Origin: DATJXG01 sp035500455
GTDB taxonomy: Bacteria > Acidobacteriota > Terriglobia > Terriglobales > Acidobacteriaceae
Assembly (NCBI GenBank): GCA_035500455.1
Contig: DATJXG010000058.1
Location: forward strand, 1-28,736
Reading direction: 5' to 3'
Length of the DNA: 28,736 nt
Part shown: in pieces, positions 23,103 through 28,736 of the stretch
Position numbering within the stretch: position 1 is the stretch's first letter
Layout: each line of letters begins with the position of its first letter
Made by a program: the position numbers and the translations under genes
Notes under the pieces: generated by a model
What the model was told of the DNA's origin: nothing
The model's input: only the letters and a program-made list of their open reading frames with translations
Databases searched by the model: none

Positions 23103-23260
23103 GTAGCGCTGGCGTCCCGCCGGCAGGCCTAAGCATTTCTGATTGTTGATTTCTGATTGCTGAGTGGACGCTAGGAAGCCATATTGTCGATTTCCGATTG
23201 CCGACTGAGCAGCAGAAGGCAGTTGCAATCAACAATCAAAAATCATCAATCAACAATCTA
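23103..23260. repeat. Repeat-rich divergent intergenic region (GTAGCGC element and CAATCAACAATC units)
   Basis: GTAGCGCTGGCGTCCCGCCGGC-type element at 23103-23124 is followed by TCTGATTGTTGATTTCTGATT (23139-23159 region) and, after about 70 bases, by CAATCAACAATCAAAAATC and CATCAATCAACAATC. The later units are inverted relative to the first. The gap lies between pgeF and the S10 peptidase gene and must hold both promoters. Confidence 0.65.
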
Positions 23261-23316
23261 CCTTCGTGCCCCTGCGCTCGTATAAACTCGTCTGTTCATT
23301 CTTCCGGAGGCAGAAC

Positions 23317-24948
23317 ATGCGTTTGTTTGCTCTATTCCTTGCATTGTGTGTGGTTCCGGTTCTTGCTCAGCAGCCTGATTCAAATCCCGCCCCCAGCGGG
23401 AAGAAAACCACCGCGAAGCCTGAAGCAGCAAAAACGCCGGAAGCCCAGCCCCCCTCCAAAGCTCCCGAAACTGCCGCCGAAGAACACAAGCCGGAGCCCG
23501 CGACTGCTGAGACCGAAAAGGACAAAGAAGAACACTACGATGTAAGCGAAGTGCCGCCGGTCGTAACCCATCACCAGGTGAGCGTGAACGGAAAAGAATT
23601 GAAGTACACGGCCACCGTCGGCCGGCTGCCGATCAAACGCGCCGACGGCAAAATCCAGGCCGAGATGTTCTTCGTCGCCTACACCCTGGATGGCCAGCCG
23701 GCCAACAAGCGCCCGTTGACCTTTGCCTTCAACGGCGGTCCGGGATCGGCCTCGGTGTGGCTGCACATGGGAGCGCTGGGGCCGCGCCGCGTGGTGATGC
23801 AGCCGGACGGCTTCATGCCCGCCGCCCCTTACAGGATGGAAGACAATCCGTACACGCTGCTGGACAAGAGCGACCTGGTGCTGGTGGATGCCATCGGCAC
23901 CGGCTTCAGCCGCGCCGCCAACGCGGAACTATTCAAAAAGTTCTGGGGAGTGAAGGGCGATATCGATTCTTTCAGCGAATTCATCCGCCTTTACATCACC
24001 CGCTATGAGCGCTGGACCTCGCCGCTGTTCCTGTTTGGCGAAAGCTATGGCACAACCCGGTCGGCGGGCATCTCCGCGTATCTTGCCGACCACGGGATTT
24101 CCTTCAATGGCATCACCCTGCTTTCCATGGCGTTGAATTTCGAGACCTTGGAAGACACCAAAACCAACGACCTGCCCTATGTGCTGCTCATCCCGTCCTT
24201 CACCATGATCGCGGGCTACCACCACAAGCTACCGGCCGATCTGGAGAGTGACATGGCCAAGGCGCGGGAGGAGTCCGAGCGCTGGGCGGCGAATGACTAT
24301 GCCCTGGCCCTGGCCAAGGGAGACGCCCTTACACCGGATGAACGGCAGAAGGTGATTGATGAAATGTCCCGTCTTACTGGCCTGAGCAAAGAGGTGATCG
24401 ACGAGGCCAACCTGCGAATCGATGTACCGAAGTTCACTCACTACCTGCTGATCGACCAGAAACTACGCGTAGGCCGCCTGGACGGCCGTTTTACCGCACC
24501 CGATCCCAAGGGACTGCTGGATACGCCCTTTGACGATCCCACCGAGCCTGCCATTTTGCCGCCCTATACCTCCGTCTTTAATAGCTATCTAAGGTCGGAA
24601 CTGGGATACAAAACGGACATGCCCTACTACGTCTTTGCCGAGGATGCCGGCTTTGAGAAGTGGGATTGGGGATCGGCAAGCCAGGGTTTTCCGGACACCG
24701 CTTCCGCACTGCGTGCGGCCATGGTAAAGAACCCTTACTTGAAAGTTCTGGTAATGGAAGGCCACTACGACCTGGCCACGCCTTACTTTGCCGCTAACTA
24801 CACCATGGACCATCTTGACCTAACTCCGAAGTATCGCGCCAATATTTCGTTCGCGACCTTCGAAGCCGGCCACATGGTGTATTTGTCCACCGAGGGCCTG
24901 AAGAAGCTGAAGAGCGACGAAGCCAGCTTTATGGAGAAGGCCCAGTAG
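23317..24948 (+). CDS. Secreted serine carboxypeptidase-like protein (peptidase family S10)
   Basis: A 543-residue protein with a signal peptide (MRLFALFLALCVVPVLAQQ), then a low-complexity Pro/Lys/Glu/Thr-rich linker (about 20-75), then an alpha/beta-hydrolase domain. S10 motifs are clear: FNGGPGSASVWLHMGALGPR (oxyanion region), catalytic Ser243 in GESYG, Asp485 in GHYDLATP, and His519 in AGHMVY. S10 enzymes remove C-terminal residues at acid pH in the periplasm or outside the cell; many bacterial members are untested. The ATG at 23317 is chosen for GGAGG six bases upstream and the signal peptide; earlier in-frame starts would disrupt it. The substrate is not known. Confidence 0.92.
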   Translation: MRLFALFLALCVVPVLAQQPDSNPAPSGKKTTAKPEAAKTPEAQPPSKAPETAAEEHKPEPATAETEKDKEEHYDVSEVPPVVTHHQVSVNGKELKYTATVGRLPIKRADGKIQAEMFFVAYTLDGQPANKRPLTFAFNGGPGSASVWLHMGALGPRRVVMQPDGFMPAAPYRMEDNPYTLLDKSDLVLVDAIGTGFSRAANAELFKKFWGVKGDIDSFSEFIRLYITRYERWTSPLFLFGESYGTTRSAGISAYLADHGISFNGITLLSMALNFETLEDTKTNDLPYVLLIPSFTMIAGYHHKLPADLESDMAKAREESERWAANDYALALAKGDALTPDERQKVIDEMSRLTGLSKEVIDEANLRIDVPKFTHYLLIDQKLRVGRLDGRFTAPDPKGLLDTPFDDPTEPAILPPYTSVFNSYLRSELGYKTDMPYYVFAEDAGFEKWDWGSASQGFPDTASALRAAMVKNPYLKVLVMEGHYDLATPYFAANYTMDHLDLTPKYRANISFATFEAGHMVYLSTEGLKKLKSDEASFMEKAQ

Positions 24949-24986
24949 TTCAGGCGCGGGCGTCCCCGCCCGTGCGTCCTTCCGAA

Positions 24987-25010
24987 AACCAAGCCAAGCC
25001 AGGCTTGGTT
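24987..25010. terminator. Hairpin between convergent S10 and PDZ genes
   Basis: AACCAAGCC (24987-24995) and GGCTTGGTT (25002-25010) form a perfect 9-bp stem with a 6-base loop. A GC-rich hairpin (GCGGGCG/CGCCCGT-like) precedes it near 24957-24974. Placed between the two stop codons (24948, 25044), it may end transcription in both directions, but there is no T-run. Confidence 0.4.
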
Positions 25011-25043
25011 CCGACCTCGCGCGGGCGAGGAGGGCATCTAGAC

Positions 25044-26432
25044 TCACCGTTTTGTAAGCGGCTGATACGCCGGCGCCCATGCGGGTCTGGTGTTGGTTGG
25101 GGTGGAAATAATGCGCCCGGTACTGGGGTCGATCCATTTATTGGGATTCGTGTTGCTGAGAGAGTAGTTGTTCCCGGTCTGCGCGTCGTGATATGTGCTG
25201 AAGCCGGACACGATCTCATCCATGGATTCGAAGTTCTCATCCACCGAGTTCAGCTTCTGGATGAAAGCTCGTTCCTGGCGGAAGGTCTCCTGCATGCGCG
25301 CGTTAATCGCCGCCGCGGCCTGCTGGCTCAGGTTGTTCTGCCTTTGTATCCAGGTCTGGGTGAAGAGCATGCTCCCGGCCATATGGGTCAGTATTTCCTC
25401 CGCTTTGTCCGCCTGGCCCCTGGGCGCAATCAACGCCTGGAGAAGGATCACTGCCCACAGGATGTTATCGCGAGTGGTGCGGGTAACCGCCTCCACCCGC
25501 GCCTCCATTTCCTGCTTGTTGTGAACACAGGTAAAGCGCGCCTCTCCGCCATAAGCGACGGATGGAATCACGGTGGGCCATTGCGCATCGGCTTTGCGCG
25601 CCAGATCGGGACGATTTCGGGCATCGGCAAATTTCAGCGTCGGACACAACCCTTGCAGCGCCGACTGGCCGTAGAGCCGGGCAAAGTCCGCGCCCGGCAA
25701 ATAGTGGAGGACCAGGGTAAGCCCGCCCAGCCCGGAATCGTAGAGCGTGCCTTCCGGGTGCCCAATGGCATTGCCCATCTGGCTCGGCGGAGCGAATGTG
25801 GGCATAGTCGGCTCGCCCATCATGAGGTACGTCATTTTGTCCGGCGAGAGCGACCGCACGTAAGGGTTGATTTGCAGAGCGCTACGTCGCGCCAACCCGC
25901 CAACCGATTGCCAGCCCGAAGGAACGTCCACGGTGAAGGCCTGCTCCAGCGGATCGGTCAGGCGCACATATCCCGGCACCGAGATAGGGCGCGCGAGCGT
26001 GCCGAGCGTAGTGTTGGCCGCCTCATCCCCCCGGGAGCGAGCTGGCACTTCGTTTGTCGCTGCGTCTGCGGCGGCCCCGTCCCCACCCGTTGCCGATCCC
26101 AAGACCACCGCGACAGTGCGCCGTTGCGCGGCTGAACCGCTTCCTCGCACGATGCTGAGGTCCGCTGTCTGCCCAGGCAACATGGAACCGATAATCCGGC
26201 TCATTGTAGCGGCTCCATCCACGGGGGTGCGGTTGACGGCAACAATCACATCGCCGGGTTGCACTCCGCTTCGATCCGCAGGCCCACCCGGCTTCACCGC
26301 CTGCACCAGTGCTCCGTAGTGATCAGGAATATCCGCCAGGGCGAGGCCGATGAAGCCTCTCGCATCCGCCGTTTGCTGGGCCAAAAGGAATGTGGTCGAG
26401 GCGAAGGCGACAAAAAGCAGCGCAGTTTTCAT
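25044..26432 (-). CDS. Secreted PDZ-domain protein of unknown function
   Basis: A 462-residue protein with a signal peptide (MKTALLFVAFASTTFLLAQQ). A single PDZ domain at about 25-115 shows GFIGLALADIPDHYGALVQAVKPGGPADRSGVQPGDVIVAVNRTPV. The remaining 340 residues are not recognised: a beta-rich stretch (YVRLTDPLEQAFTVDVPSGWQSV, common in secreted 'PsbP-like' envelope proteins), then helical sequence with Gln-rich repeats, and a tail with WIDPSTGRIISTPTNTRP. No trypsin-like catalytic residues are visible, so it is not an HtrA/DegP protease. GGGAG lies 6 bases before the ATG. Probably a periplasmic scaffold or a partner-binding protein; role unknown. Confidence 0.8.
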   Translation of the reverse strand: MKTALLFVAFASTTFLLAQQTADARGFIGLALADIPDHYGALVQAVKPGGPADRSGVQPGDVIVAVNRTPVDGAATMSRIIGSMLPGQTADLSIVRGSGSAAQRRTVAVVLGSATGGDGAAADAATNEVPARSRGDEAANTTLGTLARPISVPGYVRLTDPLEQAFTVDVPSGWQSVGGLARRSALQINPYVRSLSPDKMTYLMMGEPTMPTFAPPSQMGNAIGHPEGTLYDSGLGGLTLVLHYLPGADFARLYGQSALQGLCPTLKFADARNRPDLARKADAQWPTVIPSVAYGGEARFTCVHNKQEMEARVEAVTRTTRDNILWAVILLQALIAPRGQADKAEEILTHMAGSMLFTQTWIQRQNNLSQQAAAAINARMQETFRQERAFIQKLNSVDENFESMDEIVSGFSTYHDAQTGNNYSLSNTNPNKWIDPSTGRIISTPTNTRPAWAPAYQPLTKR

Positions 26433-26536
26433 CGAAGGCTCCCGTCTGTAGAGGAATGCGCGTTCCTATCCGGGCGAGCGACATTCTATCTCAGATGGAC
26501 AATCTATCGAGGAGTGTCTTCCGGTGAAATTCATTC

Positions 26537-27907
26537 TCACGCTGGCTGGGGAGACCGCTTATGCCAGGCAGTCGCGTGCTCGTAGGCATAAGCGAGTTGC
26601 AGCACCGCGTCTTCTCTCCAATGCGGACCCGCGATCTGCAGGCCGATGGGCAGGCCCGCGCGGGTGAAGCCGCAGGGCACCGAAATCGCCGGCAGCCCCC
26701 ACACGTTGAACGGGCGCGTATTGCGCAGGAGTAGAAGTTCCTGCGGCCGCAACAGGTCAGGGTTCTGCTGCAGGAGCCCGATCGCGGGGGCGGGAAAGGG
26801 TGTGGTTGGAGTGACGAGTACGTCAACCGTATCGAATATTCTGCCGATTTCGCGGCGCGCAGCTTTCAGTTCCCTCAGGCTGCGCGTGTAATCGCTCCAG
26901 GCAATTGCGCTTCCCGCCTGGATGCGCCGTAGCGTCTCCGGCTGATACAGTTCCGGAGTTGTTTCCACAAACTGGGCGTGGTAGGTGAAAACCTCAACCA
27001 TCGGCAGGGTGCGGTCGGTGCTGACGGGAAGGGATATCTCCCGCATTTCCTTCGCGACGCCCTGCACAACCGCCAGCGCCTCATCCATCGCCGCCGCAAC
27101 CTCCGGATCGAGATTCTCAAAGAAGAAGGCGCGGGGCACGCCTACGCGCAGCGTGGATTTTTCCTGCATGTCGGAAATGAAATCGGGTGGGCGGCTCTTG
27201 CCCGCATCGCCCGGATCCGCCTCCGCGATTGCCTGCAGGATTACGGCGCAATCGGAAGCCGTTCGCGCGAGAGGGCCGACGTGGTCGAGCGACTGCGAAA
27301 GCGGAATGACTCCGCGCGCGCTGACTCGGCCGTAGGTGGGCTTCAGCCCCACTATGCCGCATAGGGCTGCCGGTTCACGGATCGAGCCGGCGGTGTCGGT
27401 GCCGATCGCGGCATATCCCAGACCCGTGGCCACCGCGGCGGCCGAACCGCCGGAGGATCCTCCCGAAATGCGCGTGTGATCCCAGGGATTGCGCACCGCG
27501 CCGAAGTAACTAATGAGCGAACTGCCGCCGTAGGCGAATTCATGCAGGTTCTGCTTGCCGAGAATCACAGCGCCCGCCGCCTTGAGGCGACGCACGACCT
27601 CGGCGTCCTCCAGTGCAACCCGATTCTTCAGCACTGCACTGGCGGCGGTAGTGGGGAAGCCCGCTATGTCGATCAGATCCTTGAGGCCGATGGGAATACC
27701 GTGCAGCGGACCGCGCCACTCGCCCCGCATGATCTCGGCTTCGGCCTGGCGGGCCGCATCGAGAGCCTGCTCTGCTTTTACCGTTATGAAGGCGTTGAGA
27801 ACCGGATTCAGCTTCTCGATGTCGGCGAGGCATCTCCGGGTCAATTCGACCGGGGAGACGAACTTACTGCGCAGTTGATTGGCGGCATCGAGGAGAGTAG
27901 TGGGCAA
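26537..27907 (-). CDS. Amidase signature-family hydrolase
   Basis: A 456-residue cytoplasmic-looking amidase (AS family, Ser-cisSer-Lys triad): Lys76 in GIPIGLKDLIDI, the cis-Ser in SGGSSGGSAAAVATGLG (about 151) and nucleophile Ser175 in GTDTAGSIREPA. GatA-like proteins have GTDTGGSIR; here the fourth position is Ala. Length (456) and order fit both GatA and stand-alone amidases. No gatB or gatC is near, so a specific tRNA-amidotransferase role cannot be claimed; it may be a general amidase. Its promoter region is occupied by a repeat array starting about 14 bases upstream of the ATG. Confidence 0.85.
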   Translation of the reverse strand: MPTTLLDAANQLRSKFVSPVELTRRCLADIEKLNPVLNAFITVKAEQALDAARQAEAEIMRGEWRGPLHGIPIGLKDLIDIAGFPTTAASAVLKNRVALEDAEVVRRLKAAGAVILGKQNLHEFAYGGSSLISYFGAVRNPWDHTRISGGSSGGSAAAVATGLGYAAIGTDTAGSIREPAALCGIVGLKPTYGRVSARGVIPLSQSLDHVGPLARTASDCAVILQAIAEADPGDAGKSRPPDFISDMQEKSTLRVGVPRAFFFENLDPEVAAAMDEALAVVQGVAKEMREISLPVSTDRTLPMVEVFTYHAQFVETTPELYQPETLRRIQAGSAIAWSDYTRSLRELKAARREIGRIFDTVDVLVTPTTPFPAPAIGLLQQNPDLLRPQELLLLRNTRPFNVWGLPAISVPCGFTRAGLPIGLQIAGPHWREDAVLQLAYAYEHATAWHKRSPQPA

Positions 27908-27920
27908 TCTGGTCCTGATT

Positions 27921-27973
27921 TCAGTCGTCAGTCGTTAGTCTTCAGTCTTCAATCGTCAGTCATTAGTCGTTAG
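27921..27973 (+). repeat. Degenerate TCAGTCGTTAGTCTTCAGTC repeat array
   Basis: Tandem imperfect units CAGTCGTCAGTCGTTAGTCT, TCAGTCTTCAATCGTCAGT and CATTAGTCGTTAG, the same vocabulary as 16695-16743 and the reverse complement of 15817-15873. It begins 14 bases before the amidase ATG. Confidence 0.7.
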
Positions 27974-28084
27974 CAAGGCCGGGCGCTCTGCCGTTGGACT
28001 CGCGGATTGTTTAGTATCCACTTTTGGTCTGTGAGTTGACGAGTTTCTTTGGGAACCCGGGTTTCATTTCCGTTCGAGGCTTCG

Positions 28085-28133
28085 AAACCTTAAACGCCAA
28101 GGACGCTGGGAGCGCCCGCTCAGTTCGCTGAGC
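28085..28133. repeat. Half-copy of the AAACCTTAAACGCC repeat with UUCG-type hairpin
   Basis: AAACCTTAAACGCCAAGGACGC resembles the right arm of the 14600-14721 repeat. It ends in a perfect hairpin GCTCAG-TTCG-CTGAGC at 28118-28133, a stable tetraloop form. Confidence 0.55.
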
Positions 28134-28208
28134 TGAGGAGATCACCAGTGATCGCATGTCCGGACCGCCGGTTTACGTTGCGGCCAAATTGCCTTAAGCT
28201 GGCGATCT

Positions 28209-28736
28209 ATGCTGCTCACTCGGCGGCTTCTGCTGTGCCTTCTTGTCTCGGTTGCGGCATCCACGACGGCCGAACCGTTTGTTGCAGGCAATGTCAGCGA
28301 CTACCAGATCGTCCACACCTATCCTCACGATCCCAATGCATTCACCCAGGGGCTGATCTACATTGATGGGCACTTATATGAGAGCACCGGGCTGAATGGC
28401 CGGTCATCGTTGCGGATGGTGGATTTGGCCACCGGGCGTGTCCTGCAGAAGCACGATGTGCCCGCCGAATATTTCGGCGAAGGCCTCACGGATTGGGGCA
28501 GCACGTTAATTCAGCTAACCTGGCAGGCGCACAAAGGTTTTGTCTATGACCGCTTCAGCTTCTCCTTACTGCGGACCTTCCAATACCATGGCGAGGGCTG
28601 GGGCCTGACTCATGACGACTCGAACCTGATCATGAGCGATGGAACCGCATATCTGCGCTTTCTCGATCCGAGATCCTTCCGCGAGGTCAAGCGCGTTCGC
28701 GTCACCGACGAAACCGGGCGCGCCATCGACAATCTG
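28209..28736 (+). CDS. Glutaminyl-peptide cyclotransferase (bacterial type), partial at window end
   Basis: 176 codons are present and the frame is open at the end. A signal peptide (MLLTRRLLLCLLVSVAASTTAEP) is followed by the signature of the bacterial/plant glutamine cyclotransferase family (PF05096): YPHDPNAFTQGLIYIDGHLYESTGLNGRSSLRMVDL, VPAEYFGEGLTDWGSTLIQLTWQ, FQYHGEGWGLTHDDSNLIMSDGTAYLRFLDP, all typical of the five-bladed propeller enzymes that convert N-terminal glutamine to pyroglutamate. Secreted or periplasmic by the signal sequence. No ribosome binding site is visible before the ATG. Confidence 0.88.
   Translation, partial: MLLTRRLLLCLLVSVAASTTAEPFVAGNVSDYQIVHTYPHDPNAFTQGLIYIDGHLYESTGLNGRSSLRMVDLATGRVLQKHDVPAEYFGEGLTDWGSTLIQLTWQAHKGFVYDRFSFSLLRTFQYHGEGWGLTHDDSNLIMSDGTAYLRFLDPRSFREVKRVRVTDETGRAIDNL

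Larger units (their letters stand above)
27908..28208. other. Divergent intergenic region between amidase and cyclotransferase genes
   Basis: A 301-base gap holding the TCAGTCGTTAGTC array (27921-27973), a repeat fragment with a perfect hairpin (28085-28133), and no convincing gene. Promoters for both genes should be here; I could not place them with confidence. Confidence 0.5.

Noticed and set aside
24972..26135. A 387-codon plus-strand frame opposite the PDZ gene
   Set aside because: It has no recognisable motifs. The minus strand carries a signal peptide, a PDZ domain and a ribosome binding site.
26537..27907. A GatCAB tRNA amidotransferase operon
   Set aside because: Only an amidase-family protein is present; no gatC or gatB neighbour is seen, and the GTDTAGS motif differs from the typical GTDTGGS.

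Overview
The window is GC-rich, densely coded bacterial chromosome with short intergenic gaps full of small dispersed repeats. No rRNA, tRNA, CRISPR array, transposase or phage gene was seen. A GWxTD-domain lipoprotein-like gene, a secreted S10 peptidase, an Oar-like regulatory-domain/beta-barrel protein, many signal peptides (Gram-negative envelope) and the repeat families together suggest Acidobacteriota (Terriglobia/Koribacter-like). This is an inference from gene content, not a proven placement.

Layout. 1-90: tail of an SDR oxidoreductase. 112-1185 (-): secreted kelch protein. 1186-1761: gene-free, with repeats. 1762-5890 (+): lgt, a zinc-ribbon membrane protein, pyrB and pyrC; a palindromic repeat separates pyrB from pyrC. 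6087-10220: a PqqD-like protein and a 51-residue peptide (+) converge on a three-gene (-) operon: GT4 glycosyltransferase, HprK-like kinase, and a GT2 glycosyltransferase carrying a C-terminal PqqD-like domain. 10363-13023 (-): alpha-glucan phosphorylase with an N-terminal GAF domain. 13377-15728 (-): secreted lactonase-fold beta-propeller and secreted metallo-beta-lactamase-fold hydrolase. 15872-18213 (-): MacB/LolD-type ABC ATPase and MacA-type adaptor, with no permease gene. 18654-22111 (+): GWxTD protein followed by an Oar-like protein. 22202-23083 (-): pgeF. 23317-24948 (+): S10 carboxypeptidase-like protein. 25044-26432 (-): PDZ protein. 26537-27907 (-): amidase. 28209-end (+): glutaminyl-peptide cyclotransferase, cut by the window edge.

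The most notable region is 6.1-10.2 kb. The small peptide has a lasso-leader-like pattern (YxxPxI plus an aromatic/hydrophobic spacing), the preceding gene is a stand-alone RiPP recognition element (PqqD fold), and a second PqqD-like domain is fused to a glycosyltransferase. An HprK-like kinase, a family known to phosphorylate some lasso peptides, sits in the same operon. The lasso protease and cyclase are absent and the possible core is only about 9-11 residues. The locus may therefore be an undescribed peptide-modifying system (glycosylation and/or phosphorylation of a short ribosomal peptide), or a regulatory HprK/PqqD system acting on glycan synthesis. This is a hypothesis from domain content and proximity.

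Two promoters (PqqD gene and pyrB) place the predicted transcript start within a few bases of the start codon, with no ribosome binding site, suggesting leaderless mRNAs. Other genes (pyrC, the ABC ATPase, the S10 peptidase, the PDZ gene) have clear Shine-Dalgarno sequences, which also helped choose their starts.
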